Positions 40,800 through 49,118 of a stretch of 53,590 nt of DNA are shown in pieces. The stretch is taken from positions 1 through 53,590 of the forward strand of contig NZ_RFFJ01000014.1 in the NCBI RefSeq assembly GCF_003696235.1, written 5' to 3'. The stretch's first letter is position 1. Each line of letters opens with the position of its first letter. The notes under the pieces are model-generated. The model ran no database searches. It was given only the letters and a program-made list of their open reading frames with translations, and was not told where the DNA came from. The position numbers were made by a program, and so were the translations under genes. The stretch comes from Streptomyces triticirhizae. Its GTDB lineage: Bacteria; Actinomycetota; Actinomycetes; Streptomycetales; Streptomycetaceae.

Positions 40800-42363
40800 A
40801 TGGCACGAGCATCCGACTGGTCACCCGTGGACATGGACCGGGACCCGACACCGGGGGACCCGGACGAGGCCCCGGCGGGTGTCCCGACCCGCTACGCCTA
40901 CGACGGCGCCGGGTTGTTGAGCGAACTCGACGTCGACGGGCACCGCATGAGCTTCGCGCACGACGCCGCCGGTCGCGAGATCACCCGCCGCGTCGGCGAC
41001 GCGCTGACGCTCACCAGGGACTGGGACCCGGCGGGGCGACTGACGCGGGAGACCGTGGCGCACGACGGGAACCCCCCTCCACGACCGCGCCTACACCTAC
41101 CGCGCCGACGGCCGTCCCCAGTCCCGCACGGACGCCGCACTCGGTGTCCGGCGTTACGCGCTGGACACCGTGGGGCGCATCACCGGGATCGGCGCGCCGG
41201 GTTGGGAGGAGAGCTACGCCTATGACGCGGCGGGCAACCAGACGGCCGCGAGCTGGCCCTCCCACTTCGCCGGCTCCGAGTCCACGGGCGAGCGCGACTA
41301 CACCGGCACGCGTCTGGTGCGGGCCGGCGCGATCCACTACGAGCACGACGCGGCGGGCCGCGTGGTGCCGCGGCGTCGGACGCGGCTGTCCCGCAGGCCG
41401 GACGTCTGGCGTTACACCTGGGACGCCGAGGACCGGCTGACCTCTGTCACCACCCCCGACGGCACCCTGTGGCGCTATCTCTACGACGGCTTCGGCCGGC
41501 GGGTCGCCAAGCGGAGGATGGCCGCGGACGGCGAGACCGTGCTGGCGGAGACGCGTTTCACCTGGGACGGCGGCGTGCTGGTGGAGCAGCACACGACCGG
41601 CGAAGGGCCGGCGTCCGGGACCGTGCTGACCTGGGAGCACGACGGCCTCCGCCCCCTCGCCCAGACGGAGCGGCTGACCGACGACACCGCCCAACGGGTC
41701 GTCGACGCGCGGTTCTTCGCCATCGTCACCGATCTGGTGGGTGCCCCCACCGAGTTGGTCGACGAGGAGGGCCACACGGCGTGGAGCGCGCGGTCCACCG
41801 CCTGGGGCCTCACCGCGTGGCGGCCCGGGGCGACCGGGATGACCCCGCTGCGCTTCCCCGGCCAGTACCACGATCCGGAGAGCGGCCTTCACTACAACGT
41901 CAACCGTTACTACGACCCGCACACCGCCCGTTACGCCAGCCAGGACCCGCTGGGGCTGCTGCCGGGGCTCAACCCGGACGGCTATGTCCCCAATCCGCAG
42001 GTCGAGGTCGACCCCCTCGGCCTGGCCGACTACGACATCCCCTGGTCGAGCGGGCGCGTCTCACGCGCCGCGCGCGAGCTGGAGAACGGCGCCACCAGCG
42101 TCACCATGGGCAGCCGCAGCGAGGTGGAGGAGCTGTTCCTCGGCGTCTACCAGGGCCAGGGCTACCGCAACGCCACGGGCTTCGACGGGCCGGGAACCAG
42201 ACAGTACTTCGGAGAGAAGCGCGGCACCTACCATTGGGACGACCAACTCGGGGAGGGCGGTCGGGTGCTCGGCCACGGTCCCGGCAATCGGGACGGCGAT
42301 CTTCCCCACCTACAGATCCACACCTTCGAAGGGCCCATCGTCCGCGTCTTCTGGACACCATGA
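40800..42363 (+). pseudogene. Shrunken, frameshifted RHS-repeat polymorphic toxin gene with intact C-terminal toxin region
   Basis: ATG 40800 has GGGGAGG upstream and encodes SDWSPVDMDRDPTPGDPDE, the N-terminus usual for large Streptomyces RHS toxins. It then jumps directly to YD/RHS repeats (TRYAYDGAGLLSEL), so the long central region is missing. After TVAHDG (about 41067) one extra base shifts the frame. The rest reads GVRRYALDTVGRITG, YAYDAAGNQT, YDGFGRRVAKR and the RHS core end PESGLHYNVNRYYDPHTARY, followed by the DPLGLLPGLNPDGY and DPLGLA hallmark. After the last DPLGLA, 110 residues form a distinct C-terminal domain (VEELFLGVYQGQGYRNATG, GTYHWDD, GDLPHLQIHTFEG) that I take as the toxin. 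The stop overlaps the next start by ATGA. Confidence 0.75.
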
Positions 42364-42674
42364 CCATGCGTATCGCAGCACGGAACCGCCTGACCATGCT
42401 CAACGGCGCGCTCGCCGCCCGCAGGGAGCCGGGGTCGCCCGGCCACTACTCCTGGGTGTGGGTGATCCCGCTGCCCGGGGGCGGCTACCGCGTGCGAACC
42501 TTCGAGGTCGCCTCGGAGCTGGTGGACGACGACGTGTCCTTCTTCGACGAGGACATGCGGATCGTGGGCGACGAGCGGGTCACGTCCCTCGACGACATCG
42601 ACGAGGCCGTGGCGCGGGTGGGCGTGGACCCCGAGGCGCTCGACGCCCCCTGGACGTGCGACTTCCCGCTCTGA
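42360..42674 (+). CDS. Candidate immunity protein for the RHS C-terminal toxin
   Basis: The 104-residue acidic protein has no signal peptide or membrane helix. Its ATG overlaps the stop of the RHS gene by ATGA, the usual arrangement for toxin and immunity genes. The sequence has a WVWVIPLPGGGYRVRTFEV beta-hairpin followed by an acidic helix (ELVDDDVSFFDEDM) and DDIDEAVARVGVD; I do not recognise the family. The role is inferred from position, size and charge. A later ATG at 42366 is possible. A strong terminator follows 17 bases after the stop. Confidence 0.7.
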   Translation: MTMRIAARNRLTMLNGALAARREPGSPGHYSWVWVIPLPGGGYRVRTFEVASELVDDDVSFFDEDMRIVGDERVTSLDDIDEAVARVGVDPEALDAPWTCDFPL

Positions 42675-42690
42675 GACGCCCCGCGCACTT

Positions 42691-42724
42691 CTCGGGGGTC
42701 GCGCCGGCCGGCGCGACCCCCGAG
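42691..42724. terminator. Bidirectional terminator between the immunity and GH3 genes
   Basis: A perfect 34-base palindrome (arms CTCGGGGGTCGCGCCGG and its complement) fills the gap between two convergent genes. The transcript would fold into a 15-bp stem closed by a four-base GGCC loop in either direction. Confidence 0.85.
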
Positions 42725-42733
42725 GGGTGTCGC

Positions 42734-45028
42734 TCAGCCCTTGATGGCGAAGCCCGCGCGGAGCAGCGCCTCGTCACGGGACGAGGGGCCGACGAGGAGT
42801 TCGAACGCGCCGGGTTCGACGACCCGGTTGCCCGCCGCGTCGACCAATGTGCAGTCGGCGGCGGCCAGTTCGAGCGCCACCGTCGTAGTCTGGCCCGGCG
42901 CGAGCCGCACCTGGCGGTAGCCCTTCAGCTCCTTCGCGGCCCAGGTCACCGAGGTGACCGTGTCGCTCACATAGATCTGCACGGTCTCCAGCGCCGGCCT
43001 CTCCCCGGTGTTGGCCAGGGTGACCCGGGCGCGCACCGTGTCGTCGGCCTCCAGGACGGGGGTGAGAACCTCCAGGTCCCGGTACTCGACGGTGGTGTAG
43101 CTCAGGCCCTCGCCGAAGGCGAACGCCGGGGACTGGGTCAGGTCCGCGTAGCGGGTGCCGTGCTGGCCGCGCACCTGGTTGTAGTAGGTCGGCTGCTGCC
43201 CGGCGTGCCGGGCGAAGGAGAGCGGCAGCCGCCCCGTCGGCTCGATCAGCCCCAGCAGCAGCTCGGCCAGGGCCCGCCCGCCGCGCATCCCCGGGTTGAA
43301 CGCGTAGACGACGGCCGCCGCGTTCAACGCCGACGGCGGCAGCACCAGCGGCTTGGAGCTGAGCAGCACCACCACCAGCGGCTTGCCCGTCGCGGCCAGC
43401 GCGTCCAGCAACGCGACCTGCGCGCCGACCAGTTCGAGCGTCGCCGTGGAGCGGGACTCGCCGACCAGCTCGATCCGGTCGCCGACGACCGCGACCACGT
43501 GGTCGGCGGCCTCGGCGGCCGCCACCGCCTCGGCGATCAGCGCCTCGTCGGGCTCGGCCGGGATCACCACGTCGGGCCTGGGCTGCCCGTCGGGGAAGAA
43601 CTCCCCCTCCGGGTCGGGCCCCACGGTCAGGATCTCCGCGCCCTTCGCGTGGGTGACCGTCCACCCCTCGGGCGCGACGGCCCGGAAGCCGTCCAGCACG
43701 GTCTCGGTCATCTCGCGCGGGTGGCCGTCCGGCAGCAGCCAGTCGGTCTGCCCCGACGCGCCGGCCCAGTCGCCGAGTTGGGTGTGCGGGTCGTCGATGC
43801 TGGGCCCGATGAGCGCCACGGTGCGGGGCGCGGCGCCGTCCCCGGCGACGGCCCGGCCGTCGGCGCCGGCGGTGTACCCGCCGTCCAGCGGCAGCGTCCC
43901 GTCGTTGCGCAGCAGCACCAGCGAGCGGCGGGCGACCTCCAGGTTCAGCTCGGCGTGCGCGGCGCTGCCGACGACGGCGGCCTGCCGCTCGGGGTCGGGG
44001 TGGCGCGGGTTCTCGAAGAGGCCCAGCTCGAACTTGAGGGTGAGCACGCGGCGCACGGCGGCGTCGATCTCCGCCTCGTCCAGCGTTCCCTCGGCGACGG
44101 CCTGGAGCGCGCCCTCGAAGAACTGCGGGGTGGTCATCACCACGTCGTTGCCGGCGCGGACCGCCTTGGCCGCCGCCTCGGTGTAGTCGGCGCAGACCAG
44201 CTGCTCCCACACCATGCGGCCGACGTTGTCCCAGTCGGTGACAAGGGTGCCGGTGTAGCCCCACTCGCCGCGCAGCACGTCGTTCAGCAGCCAGTCGTTG
44301 ACGGTGATCGGCACGCCGTCGATGGACTGGTAGCCCAGCATGAAGCTGCGGCAGCCCTCACGGGCGACCCGCTCGAAGGGCGGCAGGAACCAGGAGCGCA
44401 GCTTGCGTCTGCTGAGGTCGGCCTCGCTGGCGTCCCGGCCGCCCTGGGTCTCGGAGTAGCCGGCGAAGTGCTTGGCGGTGGCCAGGATCGCGGTGGGGTC
44501 GGTCAGCCCCTCGCCCTGGTAGCCCCTGACCATCGCGGAGGCCAACTCGCCGATCAGGAACGGGTCCTCGCCGAAGGTCTCGCTCACCCGGCCCCAGCGC
44601 AGGTCGCGGGTGATGCACAGCACCGGGGAGAACGTCCAGTGGATGCCGGTGGCGGCCACCTCGACGGCGGTCGCCCGCGCCACGCGCTCCACCAGCTCAG
44701 GGTCCCAGGTGGCGGCCATGCCCAGCTGGGTGGGGTAGATGGTGGCGCCCTTCCAGAACGAGTGCCCGTGGATGCAGTCCTCGGCCACCAGCAGCGGGAT
44801 GCCGAGCCGGGTCTGGGAGACCAACGCGTTGGCCTCGTCGATCCGTTCCGGCGAGGTGTGCAGGATGGAGCCCACGTGCAGCTCACGCACCAGGTGGTCG
44901 ACGCCGTCCATGCCGGACAGCTGGAGCATCTGCCCCACCTTCTCCGGCAGGGTCATCCGCCCGATCAGGTCGGCGACGCGCTCGGACACGGGCAGCGCTG
45001 GATCGAGGTAGGGCAGAGGGGAGTTCAC
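42734..45028 (-). CDS. GH3 beta-glucosidase-type glycoside hydrolase
   Basis: The 764-residue protein without a signal peptide is probably cytoplasmic. It has the N-terminal GH3 barrel (about 10-330) with ATAKHFAGYS (KH pair) and the nucleophile D265 in LVTDWDNVG, the GH3_C alpha/beta sandwich (about 380-600, NRSLVLL-type segment ARRSLVLLRNDGTLPL), and a C-terminal fibronectin-III-like domain (about 665-750, AFGEGLSYT to ELKGYRQVRL). It likely removes glucose or xylose from beta-linked oligosaccharides. The GTG at 45028 has AAAGGAA upstream. It is divergent from a TetR gene with palindromic DNA in between. Confidence 0.92.
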   Translation of the reverse strand: MNSPLPYLDPALPVSERVADLIGRMTLPEKVGQMLQLSGMDGVDHLVRELHVGSILHTSPERIDEANALVSQTRLGIPLLVAEDCIHGHSFWKGATIYPTQLGMAATWDPELVERVARATAVEVAATGIHWTFSPVLCITRDLRWGRVSETFGEDPFLIGELASAMVRGYQGEGLTDPTAILATAKHFAGYSETQGGRDASEADLSRRKLRSWFLPPFERVAREGCRSFMLGYQSIDGVPITVNDWLLNDVLRGEWGYTGTLVTDWDNVGRMVWEQLVCADYTEAAAKAVRAGNDVVMTTPQFFEGALQAVAEGTLDEAEIDAAVRRVLTLKFELGLFENPRHPDPERQAAVVGSAAHAELNLEVARRSLVLLRNDGTLPLDGGYTAGADGRAVAGDGAAPRTVALIGPSIDDPHTQLGDWAGASGQTDWLLPDGHPREMTETVLDGFRAVAPEGWTVTHAKGAEILTVGPDPEGEFFPDGQPRPDVVIPAEPDEALIAEAVAAAEAADHVVAVVGDRIELVGESRSTATLELVGAQVALLDALAATGKPLVVVLLSSKPLVLPPSALNAAAVVYAFNPGMRGGRALAELLLGLIEPTGRLPLSFARHAGQQPTYYNQVRGQHGTRYADLTQSPAFAFGEGLSYTTVEYRDLEVLTPVLEADDTVRARVTLANTGERPALETVQIYVSDTVTSVTWAAKELKGYRQVRLAPGQTTTVALELAAADCTLVDAAGNRVVEPGAFELLVGPSSRDEALLRAGFAIKG

Positions 45029-45292
45029 GGGGTTCCTTTCCCGAGGTGTCACAGGGAGGGCGCGTGGGTGCGCGGGTTCACCGCGCGGGGAGGGCGGGGG
45101 CCGTCGGCGGGTTGCCGCGTCCCACGCCTGGTCGGGACAACGGTCGGTGGCCGGCTCGGCCGCCGGGCCGTGCCCCCCGCCCGCACCCCGTCGTGCGGGC
45201 GCCACGCGTGGTGCTGTGGGCAGGGACCACAATGACTCCGGATTCGCTCAGGCGGACAACGGCGCTGGTGAGGCGCTCTTCACGACGCTAGC

Positions 45293-45350
45293 ACTGAAAA
45301 CATCCGGATGGAGGTTTTACTGGTTCCGGGACTGCTTCCGGTACTACTGT
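45293..45350. promoter_or_regulatory. Divergent GH3/TetR promoter region with candidate operator
   Basis: The 29-base imperfect palindrome at 45293-45321 is centred on the perfect CATCCGGATG (45301-45310) with AAAAC/GTTTT flanks. Downstream, TTCCGG recurs twice. TACTGT (45345-45350) sits seven bases before the TetR ATG, suggesting a leaderless message. On the minus strand TAGCGT (near 45291-45286) is a possible -10 for the GH3 gene beside the palindrome. The rest of 45029-45292 shows no gene. The TetR protein probably controls both directions. Confidence 0.5.
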
Positions 45351-45357
45351 GCTCGGC

Positions 45358-45978
45358 ATGACGAAGCCCCCAGCGCCCGCCGACGGATCGCCGCGCCGTG
45401 GCCCTTATGCCAAGGGGGTTGAGCGCCGCAGGGAGATCCTGGACCGGGCGATCGAGGTGTTCGCCGAGCGCGGCTCCGAGGGCACCTCGCTGCGCGCGAT
45501 CGGCGACGCCATCGGCGTCTCGCACGCCGCGCTGCGGCACTACTTCGCGTCCAGGGAACAGCTGTTGCTTGAGGTCTACCGGTTCGCCGAGCGCCGCACC
45601 GAGGAGCGCGACCCGGAGCCGCCGGGCGGCTCGGTGGTGGGGATGATGACGCACGCCGCGCGGCGGAACCGCGCGGTGCCCGGGCTGGTGCAGCTGTACT
45701 CGACGCTGCTGGCACGGGCGTTGGAGGAGGACCAGGAGGAGTCCAGGGAGTACTTCGCCGCCCGGTTCGAGGGGCTGCGCGCGGAGTTGGCCGAGCGCGT
45801 GGTGTCCGGCCAGCTGCGCGGCGACATCCGCGCGGACATCTCGCCGCAGGCCGCCGCCGCGCTGGTGATCGCGGCCTCGGACGGGCTCCAGACGCAGTGG
45901 CTGCTCAACCCGTCGATCGACGTGGAGGCCACGCTGGCGCAGTTGGAGAAGCTGCTCGCCCCGACGGAGAAGTGCTGA
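45358..45978 (+). CDS. TetR-family transcriptional regulator
   Basis: The 206-residue protein has an N-terminal TetR DNA-binding domain: GVERRREILDRAIEVFAERG, then TSLRAIGDAIGVSHAALRHY with the helix-turn-helix near residues 41-60, then FASREQLLLEVY. The C-terminal helical ligand domain resembles TetR_C_6 types (QLRGDIRADISPQAAAALVIAASDGLQTQW). ATG 45358 is chosen over a GTG three codons earlier because of the -10 spacing. It is divergent from the GH3 gene and likely represses it and itself; the ligand may be a sugar. Confidence 0.92.
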   Translation: MTKPPAPADGSPRRGPYAKGVERRREILDRAIEVFAERGSEGTSLRAIGDAIGVSHAALRHYFASREQLLLEVYRFAERRTEERDPEPPGGSVVGMMTHAARRNRAVPGLVQLYSTLLARALEEDQEESREYFAARFEGLRAELAERVVSGQLRGDIRADISPQAAAALVIAASDGLQTQWLLNPSIDVEATLAQLEKLLAPTEKC

Positions 45979-46051
45979 GCGGAAGCGCTGAGCCGCGCCA
46001 GTCCGCCGGGGCCGGCGCCGACCTAGTGCGGGGAACGCGCCCCGGGGGCGG

Positions 46052-46375
46052 TCACTTCGGAGTCTCGTCGACCTGGACGTCGAACTCGGCCCGGTCGCCG
46101 TCGACCTCGGTCGTGGTGACGGTCACGCCGTAGGTCAGGCCACCCGAGGTGAGTTCGCAGCGGATCTCGGCCCCGACCTCGGCCGGGAGGTCCTCGGGGC
46201 AGGTGAAGTCGTCGGGGGCGGCGCCCACCATCTCCTCCAGCTGCGCGCTGGCCTGCTCGGCGACGTCCTCCTTCTTGACGACGGGGTCGCCGCCGGAGCA
46301 GCCGGTGGCGAGGAGCAGCGGCAGCGCGCCCAGCGCCGCGCGGGCGAGGACCCGGTTCGGCCGTATTCGTCTCAT
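46052..46375 (-). CDS. DUF4333 lipoprotein
   Basis: The 107-residue exported lipoprotein has signal MRRIRPNRVLARAALGALPL and a lipobox ending at C26 (LATGCSG). The mature part is a small DUF4333-type domain with two cysteines (FTCPED and IRCEL) that probably form a disulfide. The function of the family in actinobacteria is unknown. AGGAGGT lies 5 bases before ATG 46375. It converges with the TetR gene; the 73-base gap contains only a short GC palindrome (46004-46017). Confidence 0.88.
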   Translation of the reverse strand: MRRIRPNRVLARAALGALPLLLATGCSGGDPVVKKEDVAEQASAQLEEMVGAAPDDFTCPEDLPAEVGAEIRCELTSGGLTYGVTVTTTEVDGDRAEFDVQVDETPK

Positions 46376-46584
46376 GGGTGACCTCCTGGTCGTGGGGAAC
46401 TTCACGGGGGATGGGTGGGGCACCTCGATGTGCCACGCACCGGGGCGACGCGCGCCCTGCACAGGGACAGCGATACGCGCGCGGTGGTTCCGTGAACGAG
46501 GAGAAACTGTACGGCCCCCGTTTCCGGTGAACATCCAGGGACGACGCCCGGCGCCACCGAAGAGGGATGATCTACCATGCGCGC

Positions 46585-46653
46585 ATGGCCCAAGCCACCG
46601 ACGCTCTCCCCGTCCGCGCGCTGGCCGTCGACGTGACGGGCCGCCCGTCATGA
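46585..46653 (+). CDS. Possible 22-residue upstream ORF coupled to meaB
   Basis: ATG 46585 opens a short frame (MAQATDALPVRALAVDVTGR and two more residues) whose TGA overlaps the meaB ATG by ATGA. The overlap is typical of coupled genes, but no clear Shine-Dalgarno precedes it. It could be a leader peptide that delivers ribosomes to meaB, a decayed remnant of an upstream gene, or chance. Confidence 0.3.
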   Translation: MAQATDALPVRALAVDVTGRPS

Positions 46654-47705
46654 CGCCGCCGTCACAGCCCCCGTCGCCCCGCACGCCGCCCACGCCCGAC
46701 GCCTATGTCACGGGCGTGCTGGACGGCGACCGCGCCTGGATCGCGCGGACCGTCACGCTGCTGGAGTCCCGCAGGCCCGACCACCAACAGCGCGCCCAGG
46801 AGGTGCTGTTGGGGCTGCTGCCGCACGCGGGGAACGCGCACCGCATCGGCATCACCGGGGTTCCCGGGGTCGGCAAGTCGACGTTCATCGACGCCTTCGG
46901 ATCGCTGCTGACCGAGACCGGTCACCGGGTCGCGGTGCTGGCCGTGGACCCCTCCTCCACCCGCACCGGCGGCTCGATCCTGGGCGACAAGACACGGATG
47001 GAGCGACTGGCGGCCGACGACCGGGCGTTCGTGCGCCCCTCCCCCAGCGCCGGGACGCTCGGCGGGGTGGCCAAGGCCACCCGGGAGGCGGTGGTGGTGA
47101 TGGAGGCCGCCGGCTACGACGTGGTGTTGATCGAGACGGTCGGCGTGGGGCAGTCGGAGACCACGGTGGCCGAGATGGTGGACACCTTCCTGGTGCTGGC
47201 GCTGGCCAGGACCGGGGACCAGCTCCAGGGCATCAAGAAGGGCGTGCTGGAGCTGGCCGACGTGATCGCGGTCAACAAGGCGGACGGGCCGCACGAGCGG
47301 GAGGCGCGCAACGCGGCGCGCGAACTGCGGGGCGCGCTGCGGATGATGGAGCCGATCGACCCGGACTGGACGCCCCCGGTGCTCACGTGCAGCGCGCGGG
47401 AGGGCAGCGGCCTGGACGAGGTGTGGGAACGGGTGCGGCGGCACCGGCAGGTGTTGCGCGCCTCGGGCCGGCTGAAGGGGCGGCGCGACGACCAGCTGGT
47501 GCGCTGGACGTGGTCGATGGTGACCGACGCGGTGCTCTCCCGGCTGCACCAGCACCCGGGGGTGCGGGAGTTGGCGCCGCGCGTGGAGGCCGAGGTGCGC
47601 GCGGGAACGCTGACGGCGGCGCTGGCCGCGCAGCGGTTGGTGGCGGCGTTCGCCGGGGACGCGGACGCCGGGCGCGAGGCGGAGCCGGCGGAACGGCGCG
47701 GCTGA
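46650..47705 (+). CDS. meaB: MeaB-type G3E GTPase, chaperone of methylmalonyl-CoA mutase
   Basis: The 351-residue GTPase of the ArgK/MeaB family has Walker A GVPGVGKS (70-77), VDPSSTRTGGSILGDKTRM, the switch region ETVGVGQSE, DTFLVLALARTGDQLQGIKKG and NKAD for guanine recognition. MeaB loads and protects adenosylcobalamin in methylmalonyl-CoA mutase, feeding propionyl-CoA into succinyl-CoA. The mutase genes are not in this window; meaB stands between a lipoprotein gene and a lactonase-like gene. The start at 46650 gives the usual Pro-rich short N-terminus; the C-terminal dimerisation arm is present (RHRQVLRASGRLKGRRDDQL). Confidence 0.93.
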   Translation: MTPPSQPPSPRTPPTPDAYVTGVLDGDRAWIARTVTLLESRRPDHQQRAQEVLLGLLPHAGNAHRIGITGVPGVGKSTFIDAFGSLLTETGHRVAVLAVDPSSTRTGGSILGDKTRMERLAADDRAFVRPSPSAGTLGGVAKATREAVVVMEAAGYDVVLIETVGVGQSETTVAEMVDTFLVLALARTGDQLQGIKKGVLELADVIAVNKADGPHEREARNAARELRGALRMMEPIDPDWTPPVLTCSAREGSGLDEVWERVRRHRQVLRASGRLKGRRDDQLVRWTWSMVTDAVLSRLHQHPGVRELAPRVEAEVRAGTLTAALAAQRLVAAFAGDADAGREAEPAERRG

Positions 47706-47840
47706 GGCGGTCGGCGCGAGGCGGCGGGGCGCGGTTCCGGATGTGCGCGTGGGCGCCAACCCTCTTCCCCGACGCGGCGGTTGGGCGGATGCTGTGACGC
47801 GCACCTTCCGACACATCCGTCACGACGAGGGAGTCAACCG

Positions 47841-49037
47841 ATGCCCCCACCACCGGTTACCCGACGTACCGCGCTGACGCTGTTCGCGGCGGCGGCCGGC
47901 GGCGGCCTGACGTTCGCGGTCTCGGCCGCCAACGCCTCGACGCCGACGCCGCGTGCCGGCGCGGCAGGCGGCGCCGCGCCGCTCGCCAACCCCGCGCGGT
48001 TCTACCTCGGCTCGGTCCAGCACGAGATCGGCGTGGCCACGGCCGACGCGGCCTCCGGCGCGCTGAGCCTGGACGCGCTGGTCGCCGACAGCCGTTCGTC
48101 GTTCCTGGCGCTCTCCCCCACCGCCGAGCGGCTCTACTCGGTCATCGGCGACGACGGCGGCCGGGTCGACGCGTTCACCCTGGACGAGGACGGGGCCGTG
48201 ACCGGCCCGCTGGGCAGCGTTGGCGGCCTGGGCGACGGGCCGTGCCATGTGGCCGTCCACCCGGACGGCGGCCATGTCTTCTCGGCCAACTACAACGACG
48301 GCACCGTCGCGGTCGTCGCCCTGCTCGACGACGGCGCGCCGGGCGAGGTGACCCAGGTCGTCCAGCACACCGGCTCCGGACCCCACCCGGGCCGGCAGGA
48401 CGGGCCGCACGCCCACCAGGTGCTGCCAGACCCGGGCGGCGCCCGGCTGTTCGCCGTGGACCTGGGCAACGACTCGGTCTACGCCTACGCCTTCGACGCC
48501 GAGGCGGGGCAGCTCACCCAGGAGCACCAGTCGGCGATGCCGCCCGGCTCGGGGCCCCGGCACATGGTCTTCCACCCGGGCGGCGAAACCGCCTATGTGC
48601 TGGGCGAGTTGGACTCCACGCTGACGACCTGCGGCTATGACGCCGCCACCGGCGCCCTGACCCCGGGCGCGGTGGCCTCGCTGCTGCCGGACGGCGCGGA
48701 CCCGGGCGGGAACACCGCCGCCGAGATCGTGGTCTCCGCCGACGGGCGCTTCGTCTACGCCTCCAACCGGGGCGACGACAGCGTCGCGATCTTCTCCGTG
48801 GACGGAGCGGACGAGACCGAGCCGCGCCTGGTGGGCCATGTGGACAGCGGCGGGGCGACGCCGCGCCACATCAGCCTGGGCGCCGACGACGCCCACCTGT
48901 ATGTCGCCAACCAGTCCACCGGCGTCGTGGTGGTCTTCGCGCGGGACGCGGAGACCGGCGAGCTGACCCCGACCGGGGAGCCGCTGCCGCTGCCCGGCGT
49001 GGAGTGCGTGCTGCCGGCCACCAGCGTGCTGGGCTGA
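47841..49037 (+). CDS. Secreted lactonase-family seven-bladed beta-propeller protein
   Basis: The 398-residue protein has a twin-arginine-type signal (TRRTALTLF, residues 7-15, then AAAAGGG). A seven-bladed propeller of the 6-phosphogluconolactonase/carboxymuconate cyclase family follows, with repeats such as GPCHVAVHPDGGHVFSANYN, GPRHMVFHPGGETAYVL and TPRHISLGADDAHLYVANQ. GPHAHQVLPDPGG holds the conserved histidines. Because it is exported, a housekeeping role in the pentose phosphate route is unlikely; sugar lactone hydrolysis outside the cell is possible. ATG 47841 has GAGGGAG 8 bases upstream. Confidence 0.9.
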   Translation: MPPPPVTRRTALTLFAAAAGGGLTFAVSAANASTPTPRAGAAGGAAPLANPARFYLGSVQHEIGVATADAASGALSLDALVADSRSSFLALSPTAERLYSVIGDDGGRVDAFTLDEDGAVTGPLGSVGGLGDGPCHVAVHPDGGHVFSANYNDGTVAVVALLDDGAPGEVTQVVQHTGSGPHPGRQDGPHAHQVLPDPGGARLFAVDLGNDSVYAYAFDAEAGQLTQEHQSAMPPGSGPRHMVFHPGGETAYVLGELDSTLTTCGYDAATGALTPGAVASLLPDGADPGGNTAAEIVVSADGRFVYASNRGDDSVAIFSVDGADETEPRLVGHVDSGGATPRHISLGADDAHLYVANQSTGVVVVFARDAETGELTPTGEPLPLPGVECVLPATSVLG

Positions 49038-49053
49038 CGCCGAACGGCCAACG

Positions 49054-49097
49054 CCGTGGCCCCGACCGCCCGTTGGACGGCGCGGTCGGGGCCACGG
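49054..49097. terminator. Bidirectional terminator between the lactonase and GH95 genes
   Basis: A perfect 16-bp stem (CCGTGGCCCCGACCGC at 49054-49069 with its complement at 49082-49097) encloses a 12-base loop that can itself pair CCG with CGG. It lies between convergent genes, 17 bases after one stop and 21 before the other. Confidence 0.85.
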
Positions 49098-49118
49098 CAC
49101 GATGTCCGGGCCCGGGCC

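Noticed and set aside
41060..41080. Programmed frameshift in the RHS gene
   Set aside because: The site has no classical slippery heptamer with a downstream structure, and the gene already lacks its central region; a loss-of-function indel or sequencing error is simpler.
41984..45235. Plus-strand open frame of more than 1000 codons opposite the GH3 gene
   Set aside because: The opposite strand encodes a full GH3 enzyme; this frame is a GC-driven shadow.
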